Below are positions 33,794 through 41,685 of a DNA stretch of 64,000 bases, one piece after another. The notes under the pieces were generated by a model, which did not search any database, was not told the origin of the DNA, and was given only the letters and a program-made list of their open reading frames with translations. The first letter of the stretch is position 1, and each line of letters starts with the position of its first letter. This DNA comes from DATAQC01 sp038238185 (GTDB lineage Bacteria; Actinomycetota; Acidimicrobiia; Acidimicrobiales; AC-14), in the NCBI GenBank assembly GCA_038238185.1, contig JBBRXY010000003.1:1-64000 (forward strand). The letters run 5' to 3'. Made by a program: the position numbers and the translations under genes.

Positions 33794-34390
33794 ATGAAGG
33801 CCCACTGGGACGACGTCTACCACCGCCTCGGCCCCGAGAAGGTGAGCTGGTATCAGACCTGCCCGACAGTCTCCATCGAGCTGGTGGACTGGTTGGGCGT
33901 GCCCGCCGAGGCGTGCATTGTGGATGTCGGCGGTGGGGCCTCGAGCTTCGCCGCCACGATGTCGGATCGCGGACACGCGGATGTCACCGTGCTCGATCTG
34001 TCCGGGGTCGCACTGGCAACGGCCGCCGCAGCCAGTCCTCACACCGTCAGCCGCCTCGAGCAGGACGTGCTCACCTGGGAGCCCGAGCGCCGCTATGACC
34101 TCTGGCACGACCGAGCGGTGTTCCACTTCCTCACTGATCCCGACGACCGCGCCCAGTACCGCCAGGTGCTCCACGCCGCGACGCACCCCGGCAGCACCGT
34201 GATAGTTGCCACCTTCGCAGCCGACGGCCCCACCACATGCTCAGGCCTGCCGGTGTGTCGTTACGGGCCGGAAGACCTGGCCGCCACCCTGGGGGACGAT
34301 CTCACGCTCCTCACGGCGCGCCGAGAGGACCACCCCACCCCAGCGGCAGCGACCCAGGCGTTCACCTGGATCGCCGCCCGCGTCCAGTGA
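33794..34390 (+). CDS. class I SAM-dependent methyltransferase
   Basis: 198 residues. MKAHWDDVYHRLGPEKVSWYQ is a typical opening of this family; motif I is CIVDVGGGASSFAATM, then VTVLDLSGVALATA, DLWHDRAVFHFLTDP and the family block CSGLPVCRYGPEDLA. The family is widespread but its substrate is not known to me. ATG 33794 has GGAGAG eight bases upstream; ATG 33758 overlaps the ccdA stop and is the alternative. Its place in a thiol-redox cluster hints at methylation of a thiol, selenium or metalloid compound, which is speculation. Confidence 0.8.
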   Translation: MKAHWDDVYHRLGPEKVSWYQTCPTVSIELVDWLGVPAEACIVDVGGGASSFAATMSDRGHADVTVLDLSGVALATAAAASPHTVSRLEQDVLTWEPERRYDLWHDRAVFHFLTDPDDRAQYRQVLHAATHPGSTVIVATFAADGPTTCSGLPVCRYGPEDLAATLGDDLTLLTARREDHPTPAAATQAFTWIAARVQ

Positions 34391-34554
34391 CCCCCACCGG
34401 TCACCGAAACCAAGTAGACCTGGTCGCAGTGATCGCTCCCGTCGAAACGAGTCACCCGGGGCCTTCGTCGTCGTGGCGCGCAGACCGGGCCACCGATCCA
34501 AATTTGCCAGCGGGACCGACCCAGGTTCGTCGTGCCCATCCATGCTCCTCATGG

Positions 34555-35586
34555 GTGGCAGGACGATGGGCTGGTGGAACGCAACGCTTCCGGGGCATCG
34601 CCGCAGGCATGATCGTCGCCCTGGCGATGGTGGCCTGCAGTTCGGGTGCGGCGCCTGTGGCGACACCGTTGGCTCGACCCCCCGAGCCCGGCGACTCCCC
34701 ACCGGCGCTCGACCAACTACCGGGGCGAATCCTGCCTCTGGCCGGTGCTCCCGAGGGCGTGGCCGTGATCCGGTCTGGACTCGTCGCGGTGAGCGTGCGC
34801 GACCCCAACGCCGTGGTGCTGTTCAATCTGGGCACCCCGAGCGACCAGCAGACAGTCCCGCTCACTGGCTCGGCCCGTCACCTGTTTCTCGCCGGGCCCG
34901 ATGGACCGCTGATCGTGCCACAGGAGTCTGACGACCGATTCGTATCCGTCGAGGTACCCAGCGGCCGGGTTGTGGGGTCGGTCGTTGTCGGACGCCAGCC
35001 TCACGATGCTGTCGAGGTTGGCCCGGAGTCTGTATTCGTCGCCGATGAACTGGACAACACCATCCACATCGTTCGCAACGGCACGGTGGACAAGGTGGTG
35101 TCGGCGCCACTCCAGCCGGGGGGTATGGCGTCGGCGTCGGACGGGTCGGTCCTGGTCGCCGTCGGGGTGCGGGGCCGAAGGATCACGGCGTATCGCAACG
35201 ACGGCACGATCATCGGAAGCGCCAACTCCGGAACGGGCCCCACCCACGCGGTCACCGGATCGGACGGGATTTACTGGGTGGTCGACACCAGCGGTGGGGC
35301 TGTCTTGGGGTTCAAAGTCGACGGGGACGGGCCGCGTCAGGTCGCACGCATCCCGGTGGGCGCCAAGCCCTACGGCGTCGCCTACGACGAAGGCCGATCA
35401 ACCCTGTGGATCACCCTGATCACTAGCAATAAGTTGGTCGGCCTCCACCTGAAGGGCACATCCGTGACCTCGCGCACTACCTACGACACGGTGCGGCAGC
35501 CCAACACGGTCGCGGTCGACCAGACCACCGGCACACTGGTGGTGACCGGCTCGACCCCCGACGGCTTCGTCCAGTTGATCGGCTGA
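34555..35586 (+). CDS. beta-propeller lipoprotein
   Basis: 343 residues. A lipoprotein signal (GMIVALAMVAC) is followed by repeated strand units typical of a six- to seven-bladed propeller of the YVTN/NHL kind: GVAVIRSGLVAVSVRDPNAV, QPHDAVEVGPESVFVADELD, GGMASASDGSVLVAVGVRG, KPYGVAYDEGRSTLWITLI, QPNTVAVDQTTGTLVVTG. No catalytic residues are evident; such proteins usually bind partners or ligands at the cell surface. GTG 34555 supplies a basic n-region; ATG 34609 would leave too short a signal. Similar orientation and spacing suggest expression with the redox genes. Confidence 0.78.
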   Translation: MAGRWAGGTQRFRGIAAGMIVALAMVACSSGAAPVATPLARPPEPGDSPPALDQLPGRILPLAGAPEGVAVIRSGLVAVSVRDPNAVVLFNLGTPSDQQTVPLTGSARHLFLAGPDGPLIVPQESDDRFVSVEVPSGRVVGSVVVGRQPHDAVEVGPESVFVADELDNTIHIVRNGTVDKVVSAPLQPGGMASASDGSVLVAVGVRGRRITAYRNDGTIIGSANSGTGPTHAVTGSDGIYWVVDTSGGAVLGFKVDGDGPRQVARIPVGAKPYGVAYDEGRSTLWITLITSNKLVGLHLKGTSVTSRTTYDTVRQPNTVAVDQTTGTLVVTGSTPDGFVQLIG

Positions 35587-35777
35587 AATACGTTCGGCCA
35601 GATCGCGACTTCAGCGCCGTTGGTGACCCGGGGCCCACGACCCATTCGTTGGAATGCGCAAGACCGTTGTCAGCTCTTCGCCCCCCGATGGGGGAGACGC
35701 GTTCCTGGCTCACAACCGGACTGACCAAACCATGAGATCTGGTGCGTTGCACCCGACCGAACCAAGAGGAGAACACG

Positions 35778-36146
35778 ATGGCTGCTGACGACAAGGTCGT
35801 CCTTGGACTCATCCATGCGGAGGACGACCCCGAGGGCGTGTTGATCTGCTACCTGCTCGGCGTCGAGGCGCTGCGAGCGGGCAAGCAGGCACTCATGTGG
35901 CTCACCAAGGACGGCATCAAAGTCGCCATGGAGGGCTTCGCGGCCACCGTGAACGTCCCGAACGCGCCGTCGATCGCCGACCTGCACACCGAGTATGTCG
36001 AAAAGGGCGGGCGCTTCTACGTCTGCCCCGTCTGCGTGAAAACCCGCGGGATGGAAGACGCGTCGTGGACCAAGGGCGCCGAAGTGAAGGGCGCGCCGGC
36101 GCTGTATGAGTTCACGGAGGGCGGCGCGCTCACGTTCAACTACTGA
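35778..36146 (+). CDS. DsrE-family protein
   Basis: 122 residues starting MAADDKVVLGLIHAEDDPEG with GAGGAGAA upstream. The DsrE-like fold shows LLGVEALRAGKQALMWLTKDG and RFYVCPVCVKTRGM with two cysteines (CPVC). DsrE-like proteins are small sulfur carriers or sulfur-transfer partners in the cytoplasm. Fits a thiol/sulfur-handling cluster. Confidence 0.8.
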   Translation: MAADDKVVLGLIHAEDDPEGVLICYLLGVEALRAGKQALMWLTKDGIKVAMEGFAATVNVPNAPSIADLHTEYVEKGGRFYVCPVCVKTRGMEDASWTKGAEVKGAPALYEFTEGGALTFNY

Positions 36147-36231
36147 GACCCATGGCCTTCGCCGCCGCGACGGAGGAGAATCGTGTCGGGCCCGGCTCCG
36201 CGCCTGTTGTCCTGTACATGCTGACGAGTCG

Positions 36232-36843
36232 ATGACTGAGGAGTCTGGGGCCGTGGAGGTGTTCTTCGACTACACCTGCCCGTTCGCCTACCGGGCCCAG
36301 CAATGGCTGGACCTGGTCGAGGTGCCGACGCGGTGGCGGCCGTTCTCTTTGCTGGAACAGAACTACCGGGGCGACGGGCCGCCGGTCTGGCGGCTGGCCG
36401 AACGCTCAGACGACATCTCGCTCCTGCTATTCGCCGGCCACCAGTGGGTGGCGAGCGACGACGGCGACACCGTCGCGTACCGCCACGCCGCCTTCGCCGC
36501 CTGGCACGACGGCGACACCCGCCTCGGCATCGGCGACGTCGTCAACATGGCCACCGCGGCCGGCGCGACCGGCGGCGCCGACGTCCTGCGGGAACACTTC
36601 CTCGACGCCGAAGCCGAGCACGACCAGGCCCGGGCGCTCGGGGTGTTCGGCTCGCCGACGTTGGTCTTCGGTCCCGATGCCGCCGCCTACGTCAAGCTCG
36701 ACAGGGTCCCCGCCCCGGACCGCGCCCGCCGAGTCCTCGACGCCGTGGCCACCATGGCCGAGCTGCCGTCGCTGATCGAGGTGAAGCGGCCCGAGCCGCC
36801 GACCAAACCCGGCGCCACCCGCCTGCCGGTCACCCCCACATGA
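36232..36843 (+). CDS. DsbA-like thioredoxin-fold protein with a single active-site Cys
   Basis: 203 residues. The N-terminus EVFFDYTCPFAYRAQQWLDL is the DsbA/FrnE pattern, but the usual CPxC reads CPFA, so the resolving cysteine is missing. The C-terminal part GVFGSPTLVFG contains the cis-Pro. Without the second cysteine it cannot form the normal disulfide and may act as an isomerase-like or glutathione-type enzyme. ATG 36232 is the best start; a perfect GGAGGAG at about 36172 lies 50 bases upstream, before a GTG that leads only to a 13-codon frame. Confidence 0.8.
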   Translation: MTEESGAVEVFFDYTCPFAYRAQQWLDLVEVPTRWRPFSLLEQNYRGDGPPVWRLAERSDDISLLLFAGHQWVASDDGDTVAYRHAAFAAWHDGDTRLGIGDVVNMATAAGATGGADVLREHFLDAEAEHDQARALGVFGSPTLVFGPDAAAYVKLDRVPAPDRARRVLDAVATMAELPSLIEVKRPEPPTKPGATRLPVTPT

Positions 36844-37432
36844 GCGAACGCCTCGTGGTCATCGGCGCCGACGCGGCCGGGATGAGCGCTGCGTCTCAGG
36901 CCCGGCGCCGCCGAGGATTCGACGACCTCACCATCGTGGCCTTCGACCGGGGCGGGTACGGCTCGTATTCGGCCTGCGGCATCCCTTATCTCGTGAGCGG
37001 CACCGTCGCCGACCTGGACTCGCTCATCGCCCGCAGCCTCGAAACCTTCGCCGCCGACTTCGACATCGACGTGCGCCTCCGCCATGAGATCCTCGACGTC
37101 GACCCCGCGCGGGGAGCGGTGCTGGCGCGAGACCTCGACGGCGGCACCGAAGCTTGGGAGAGCTTCGACCAGCTCATGATCGCCACCGGCGCCGTCCCCC
37201 GCCGACCCCCTTGCCTGGCATCGACGGCCCGGGCATCCACGGCGTGCAGACCCTCGCTGACGGCATCGCCCTCCGCCATTCGATCGCCGGCGACACGCCC
37301 CGCCGGGCGGTGATCGTCGGCGCTGGCTACATCGGCCTCGAGATGGCCGAAGCATTCTGTGCGCTGGGCATCGACACCCACCTCGTCGACGCCGGCCCCC
37401 AACCCATGTCGACCCTCGACCCCGATGACGCG
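36840..37432 (+). pseudogene. CoA-disulfide-reductase-like flavoprotein, frameshifted and truncated
   Basis: Starts with ATGA overlap to the DsbA-like gene. The first 120 codons read RLVVIGADAAGMSAASQARR, SYSACGIPYLVSG (with the family's active-site Cys) and QLMIATGAVPRRP. Near 37200 the frame shifts: it continues one register off as PLPGIDGPGIHGVQTLADG and AVIVGAGYIGLEMAEAF. After MSTLDPDD (about 37430) homology ends and unrelated sequence follows, so about half the enzyme is missing. The frameshift may be a sequencing error, but the 3' truncation is real if the assembly is right, and coincides with the edge of the neighbouring element. Confidence 0.7.
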
Positions 37433-37741
37433 GTAGCTGGCACCGGCGAAGCGCTGGCTGTCCCCCGAGCGCAGGTCCCGCCGCTCCACGAAGCCGGCTG
37501 CCACCAGGCGGCGCAGTGCGGACCTCACGACCTCCGCTGAGAGACCGAGGGCTTGAACGACGTCGACAACCCCACCGTCGGCGGCCACACCCGACGAACG
37601 GTCGGGCGCTGATCGGGCGATAAGCTCCTCGAGCACCGACCAGGCTCCGGGGCCGACCTGGCGCCGTACGTCGCGGCCGAGCGCCGTCACGACCACATCG
37701 GTCACTCGGTCCTTCGCCACGGCGGCGTCAATTCGCCGCAC
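37433..37741 (-). pseudogene. winged-helix protein, 3' end lost at a junction
   Basis: About 100 residues: VTDVVVTALGRDVRRQVGPG, SVLEELIARSA, a winged helix ALGLSAEVVRSALRRLVAAGFVERRD. After GASYRV the frame runs without a stop into the reverse complement of the truncated flavoprotein gene. So both genes end at the same point near 37430, as expected for a deletion or insertion junction. Confidence 0.5.
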
Positions 37742-37774
37742 GGCTGTCGATGCGCCCCAGCGTCAGCCACCTGT

Positions 37775-37989
37775 TCAAGACGTGTCCGAGAGCGTGAGCT
37801 TGGCCAGGAAGCGGGCGACCTCGACCTTCGGGATCCGCTGGCCCCGGCCGACGGCGACATAGCCCAGGCCTTCGCGGCCTCCGCTGAGACGCCACGGCGC
37901 GTGAGCCCGTACGCCGTGTTCAGGCCGATCCGCAGATACACCGCAGCCTCCCGAACCGTGAGGATGTCGGGGAGATCTTCAAAGGACAT
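37775..37989 (-). pseudogene. excisionase-family HTH gene with a 1-nt frameshift
   Basis: Frame 1 from ATG 37989 reads LPDILTVREAAVYLRIGLNT and AYGLTRRG, the HTH_17 domain. Near 37885 one base is missing; the next frame reads LSGGREGLGYVAVGRGQRIP and KVEVARFLAKLTLSDTS and stops at 37775. Adding one base (RRWRLSGG) restores a normal excisionase of about 72 residues. Either a true pseudogene or a sequencing error. Confidence 0.7.
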
Positions 37990-38058
37990 CGGGATCACCA
38001 CCAAGCGTGGGGCCGCCAAGGGCCGAAGAAACCGAAGTCCGCACCTCTGGCGAGCACT

Positions 38059-38095
38059 CTGTTAAACAGGGGACTCAAGTTACACGCATGTGACT
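38059..38095. promoter_or_regulatory. inverted repeats between the excisionase and XRE genes
   Basis: CTGTTAAACAG (38059-38069) is a dyad around one base. AGTTACAC-GC-ATGTGACT (38078-38095) is an imperfect dyad. They sit in the divergent promoter region between the minus-strand excisionase remnant and the plus-strand XRE gene, where a phage-like repressor would bind. Confidence 0.4.
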
Positions 38096-38150
38096 GATTC
38101 GTCAACAGCGGCGACTGGTCCCCTACACTGAAGAACAGGAGGTGACGCCC

Positions 38151-38831
38151 ATGAAGAAGCGTCGGACCAACGAGGATCGCCAGCCACCGCTGTTCTGGGG
38201 CCTCACGCCCAACCAGCTCGTCGGCCACAACCTCTGGCAGGCCCGCAGCGAGCGGGGGTGGACTCAGGCCGAGGCGGCCGAGGCACTCGAACCCCACCTC
38301 GGCGTCCGCTGGACGGTTGCTCAGGTGTCGGCGGCCGAGCGCTCCATCGACGGCACCCGGATCCGTCAGTTCACGGCCGACGACATCGTCGCCTTCGCCC
38401 AGGCGTTCGAACTACCGGTGACGTACTTCTTCCTGCCGACGAATCCTCATGCGACCTGGACCAAGGTGGAGCCGGATACGTCGATCGGCCAACTCAACAG
38501 GACGATGGCCGTGATGATCGACCTCATCTTCGGCGACGCCAACACCGGAGCACCGTTGGTCTCGAGCCGGCTCCACGACGTCATGAGTCAGATGGACCCC
38601 GAGCTGTTCAGCGACGCGCAACGGCGAATCTTCGGACTGGCCCGGCAGCGGCTGTTGGCCGTGGTGGGACGTGCGGTCGGCAGCTTCGGCGACTGGCAGA
38701 AGTCGCTGAGATCCATGGCCGACGACCTGGCCGAGCTGTCCGCCGACGCCGCCGAGGTTGTCGCTCGCTCCTTGCCCGAGGTCAGCGAAGCCGATGTCGC
38801 TGCGCTCCTCGCCGGCGAGGCCGCCAAGTAG
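38151..38831 (+). CDS. XRE-family transcriptional regulator
   Basis: 226 residues. The N-terminal HTH is NLWQARSERGWTQAEAAEAL with VRWTVAQVSAAERS as recognition helix, then FTADDIVAFAQAFELPVTYFF, as in SinR/XRE repressors that finish the domain with an effector-linked segment. The rest is helical with Leu- and Ala-rich stretches, perhaps for oligomerisation. ATG 38151 lies seven bases after a perfect AGGAGG; the GTG within that site is not used. Likely the element's repressor. Confidence 0.82.
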   Translation: MKKRRTNEDRQPPLFWGLTPNQLVGHNLWQARSERGWTQAEAAEALEPHLGVRWTVAQVSAAERSIDGTRIRQFTADDIVAFAQAFELPVTYFFLPTNPHATWTKVEPDTSIGQLNRTMAVMIDLIFGDANTGAPLVSSRLHDVMSQMDPELFSDAQRRIFGLARQRLLAVVGRAVGSFGDWQKSLRSMADDLAELSADAAEVVARSLPEVSEADVAALLAGEAAK

Positions 38832-38913
38832 CCGGCTGCGGTCTGCGATCGGTAGAGCTCAAGAGGCGGCGCCTTCCCTCGAAGAACCGGTCAGCGAGCA
38901 GTAGTGCCCTACG

Positions 38914-39222
38914 ATGCTTGTCGTGGCACTGCCCGAGCTCACCGTCGACGAGCGTCAGCTACGGGATGTGTGCAACCGCTACGGCGTTGCGCGCTTGGAC
39001 GTTTTCGGGTCCATTGGCAGCGGGGAGGCACACCCCGACAGCGATGTCGACATCCTGTACGAACTTCAGCCGGGAGCGCGGCTGGGATGGCGAATCGAGG
39101 ACCTCGCAGACGAGCTCTCCGCCATCTTCGGTCGACGTGTCGATCCGGAGCCTGTCAATGCGCTGCACGAGCGGCTGCGCGACAGCGTACTGTCCGAGGC
39201 ACGTCCGCTGTATGCGGCGTGA
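38914..39222 (+). CDS. MNT-domain nucleotidyltransferase (antitoxin-like)
   Basis: 102 residues. The minimal nucleotidyltransferase motif is GSIGSGEAHPDSDVDILYEL (GSx7-8DSDxD), preceded by LRDVCNRYGVARLDVF. Proteins of this type pair with HEPN toxins and neutralise them by adding AMP (MntA). No HEPN partner follows: the next frames belong to a broken VapC on the other strand. So it may be an orphan or act in trans. Confidence 0.8.
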   Translation: MLVVALPELTVDERQLRDVCNRYGVARLDVFGSIGSGEAHPDSDVDILYELQPGARLGWRIEDLADELSAIFGRRVDPEPVNALHERLRDSVLSEARPLYAA

Positions 39223-39234
39223 GGTAGCGGCGCG

Positions 39235-39573
39235 CCGATGTGGATCGCCGACACGGCGATCCACAGGTCGTTCACGTGGGAACGGTCGGGCCAGCGGATG
39301 GCCGGCAGTCCGGCGGCGTGGCGCAGTTCGGCCGCCCGGGTGAGGAGACGGTCGCTCACCGAAACCACCGTCGTCGCTTCGATTGCTTGTTCAAGGCGGC
39401 CCCGGCGAACCTCGCCCAACCGGCGACGAGCGCGCCGTAACGGCGTTCGCTGACTGTCACGGCCGCGAGGAACGCTTGGTTGCCGGCGACCATGCGGACC
39501 TGAGTCTCGAACGGGGCACGGCGCTCGCGACTGAGGGCGGCGCTGACCACGCCGGGTCGACGACGATCCTCAC
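39235..39573 (-). pseudogene. VapC-like PIN toxin, frameshifted and 3' truncated
   Basis: GTG 39573 overlaps the antitoxin stop (GTGA). The start reads VRIVVDP, then the next frame reads GVVSAALSRERRAPFETQVR and FLAAVTVSERRYGALVAGW, then another frame EVRRGRLEQAIEATTVVSVS, LRHAAGLPAIRW and DLWIAVSAIHIGAPL. Two 1-nt losses (near 39555 and 39420) are needed to join these PIN-domain blocks. Homology stops at about 39235 beside the MNT gene end. The toxin cannot be made as a normal protein. Confidence 0.65.
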
Positions 39574-39743
39574 TCTTCGAGGGCAGCGGCGAACGCGTCG
39601 TCCTCGTCTTGTGACAGCCCCTCGATCAACAGCACGTCACTTGAGGCCAAAGTCGGGGCGGCGTCGAACTGATCGTCGGTGAGATCACGTGGCAGCAGCG
39701 ACGTCCCGTGAGAACTGTCATCGGCACGGGCAGGATCGCTCAC
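39570..39743 (-). CDS. small antitoxin of the broken VapBC pair
   Basis: 57 residues from GTG 39743: VSDPARADDSSHGTSLLPRD, then LTDDQFDAAPTLASSDVLLI and a very acidic end LSQDEDDAFAAALEE. It is too short to appear as a long open frame but is intact and overlaps the toxin start by four bases. Acidic and Asp-rich, as antitoxin tails are; it lacks a clear DNA-binding domain. Confidence 0.55.
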   Translation of the reverse strand: MSDPARADDSSHGTSLLPRDLTDDQFDAAPTLASSDVLLIEGLSQDEDDAFAAALEE

Positions 39744-39960
39744 CTGCGCAATGGTACGCCCCCGCCCGGTGGTTCAGCCACAGCGTTGCGGTGGGCCAGA
39801 CCGAGGAGCTCGGCTACCGCTTGTGCGTCGATCATGTCGCGGGGGTCCACATTCCCGCTCACACCAACAGACCTACAAAGGTAGGTAGGAAGGCCGATCC
39901 AGGAGCGCATGGACCGGCTCTCGGGCGCTGCGGCGTAGCCAGAGGTACCGTCATCGGCGC

Positions 39961-40644
39961 GTGTTCGTCTCCGACCTTCGCCACTTCCTCGACCTGCCCC
40001 CGGACGTCCCCGGGCCGGCACGCCGGATGGCCGACCATCTCACCCGCCTCGTGCGAGCCGCCACCGCGGCAGACGCTGGGCTCGTGTGGGTGAGTGCGCT
40101 CCCCTGCTCTCGCCGACCCGGCCGTCGCCCATGTCCCGGCCACATGCTTCTCCTGCGAACCGATGTGCCGCCGTCAATCGAGTGGAAGTGCACCTCGTGT
40201 GGCGACGACGGCGTCATCAGCGGCTGGGAACGGTCGCCGTTCGACCTGCGGCCCCGTGCCGAGGAGGATCAAAGAGACAGCAGCATCGACGTCCTCGAAC
40301 TTGTCATCGATCCTGAGGTCGCCGCCATACTGAGGACGAACTTGCTCCTCCACACCGACGCCGAGCGACTCGTGTTCCGGGCCGAGGCCACGGAGCAGGG
40401 AATCGTGCTCGCCGGCGACGAGGACGTATTCGAGGAGCTGATCGATGCAGTGGCCGCGGAGGCCAACCACCAGCTGGACCGGCGGCGGCGTCGCGTCGAT
40501 GATGGCAGGGCGGGCCCACGACCAGGCGCGAGCGCACAGCCAGGCGCGAGCCCCGGAGCTGGCCAGGGCTGGTCGTTGCCGCCCTGCCCAGCCGCGGTCA
40601 TGGGTGCCCCAGACGGCACGCGCGAGCACCCGCTCGCCTTGTAG
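39961..40644 (+). CDS. hypothetical protein with a zinc-finger-like centre
   Basis: 227 residues, unknown. GTG start, MFVSDLRHFLDLPPDVPGPA. Cysteines at SALPCSRR, CPGHM and WKCTSCGDDGVISGWER suggest a zinc-binding unit with a WERSPFDL segment after it, and a helical domain IDPEVAAILRTNLLLHTDAE follows. From about 180 the sequence becomes Arg/Pro/Gly/Ala low-complexity, which may be a frameshifted tail. Lies within the eroded element near toxin-antitoxin genes. Confidence 0.6.
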   Translation: MFVSDLRHFLDLPPDVPGPARRMADHLTRLVRAATAADAGLVWVSALPCSRRPGRRPCPGHMLLLRTDVPPSIEWKCTSCGDDGVISGWERSPFDLRPRAEEDQRDSSIDVLELVIDPEVAAILRTNLLLHTDAERLVFRAEATEQGIVLAGDEDVFEELIDAVAAEANHQLDRRRRRVDDGRAGPRPGASAQPGASPGAGQGWSLPPCPAAVMGAPDGTREHPLAL

Positions 40645-40691
40645 GCCCTGACAGGCCTACCAAAGGGATGTATGCTACTTTGCATGCAAAG
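40641..40691. promoter_or_regulatory. inverted repeat and 14-bp palindrome at the MazE-like start
   Basis: GTAGGCC-ctgaca-GGCCTAC (40641-40660) may be a weak terminator of the previous gene or an operator. CTTTGCATGCAAAG (40678-40691) is a perfect palindrome that contains the antitoxin ATG (40684). A repressor bound there would block both initiation and an almost leaderless message. Confidence 0.5.
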
Positions 40692-40878
40692 CACGAGTGT
40701 ACGGATTGATGCCGCCACCCATGAGGAGCTCAAACGACTCGCTGCTCAGCTGAACACCACGGTCGGCAACACCGTGTCCTTAGCGGTCCGTGCGCTCCGG
40801 CAGGACCGCGTCGGCGCAGAGTTGACGACAGCGCTGCGGGACGAGGAAGCCCTCTGGCTCGATGCCGACCTCGGGTGA
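40684..40878 (+). CDS. MazE/ribbon-helix-helix-type antitoxin
   Basis: 64 residues: MQSTSVRIDAATHEELKRLA, then AQLNTTVGNTVSLAVRALRQ and an acidic LRDEEALWLDADLG. The first 45 residues are a ribbon-helix-helix domain. The ATG lies in the centre of a palindrome; a longer in-frame start at 40672 exists. It overlaps the MazF-like gene by 17 bases. Confidence 0.8.
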   Translation: MQSTSVRIDAATHEELKRLAAQLNTTVGNTVSLAVRALRQDRVGAELTTALRDEEALWLDADLG

Positions 40879-41203
40879 TGTTGTTGATCTCGACTTGGGT
40901 ACGCCGGAGGGACGAGAAGCGGGCTTCCGCCACCCAGCGGTTCTCGTCACGGCCCAGCGGATCCTCGATGCTGGTCCCTCGGTCGTCCACGCGGTCCCGC
41001 TGACCACCACGATTCGCCGGTTCGAGTCGGAGATCGTCATTGAACCCGACGAGACCAATGGTCTCCATGACCCCTCCGCCGCCCAGTGCCAACACCTCCG
41101 GGCCGTATCGCCACGGCGGATCCTCGCCGTGCGAGGCAACGTCGGAGCGGCCGTGCTGGCACAACTACGAGAGACGATCGCAGTGATCCTCGACGTGCGC
41201 TGA
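40862..41203 (+). CDS. MazF/PemK-family toxin
   Basis: 113 residues. GDVVDLDLGTPEGREAGFRHP is the MazF opening (usual form GDxxxVDLxPxxGxExxxxRP), followed by AVLVTAQRIL, VHAVPLTTTIRRFESEIVIE and HLRAVSPRRILAVRG with the helix ending LRETIAVIL. Endoribonuclease that cuts mRNA. Appears intact, and so does its antitoxin. Confidence 0.85.
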   Translation: MPTSGDVVDLDLGTPEGREAGFRHPAVLVTAQRILDAGPSVVHAVPLTTTIRRFESEIVIEPDETNGLHDPSAAQCQHLRAVSPRRILAVRGNVGAAVLAQLRETIAVILDVR

Positions 41204-41685
41204 TCTCTTGGGTCCCAGCCTTGCCGGCATTTGGGGCAGTTCGGTCGGCTGTTGGCGACCAGCGAGGGACAGTCAAGGGCGGCCTCGGCCGTCCGCAGGA
41301 CCGGAGCGCAGTGGAGGCCCTTGACGGGCCCGGGCACTGCTGACGAACAATGGATTCAGCCCCGCCGTGCCAGGCGGGGCTGCCCGCCGCCGCTGCCTCT
41401 AGCGCCCGGAGTCGACAGGAGGTGGACGTCGGTCGAAGCTCCAAGCCGATCACCGCAGGGGGCCAGCGGTCATCACCGCCAGGACCTGGAAGCGTTGGAG
41501 CGGGCGGCAAGCAAGCTCGTCAAACGCAACCACGGACGCCGCGCCCAAGACGGACACGCCGTACTCGCCGAAGCGTCGATGCGTGCGGATAGCGTCGCGC
41601 CGCAATGTGTCGCCTCCGTTAGTTCGCCGCCCGTACGACGAACAAGCGGTCGGCGGCCGCCGGTTCCCGTCGAACTCGGAGGCGG
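41204..41685. other. stretch without a recognised gene
   Basis: About 480 bp between the MazF-like gene and the 3' end of the integrase. Open frames are present but look like shadows of GC-rich noncoding sequence; no RNA gene or clear repeat is seen. Confidence 0.35.

Noticed and set aside
36183..36236. GTG after a perfect GGAGGAG, leading to a 13-codon frame ending CTC-TGA
   Set aside because: It looked like a second possible selenocysteine site, but the frame ends four codons after the TGA and has no homology I recognise; the ribosome site may simply serve the downstream DsbA-like gene.
37430..37470. Possible left att site of the tRNA-Pro element
   Set aside because: I searched by eye for the tRNA-Pro 3' sequence (GTTCAAATCTCCCCAGCCCG) and found no second copy in the window.
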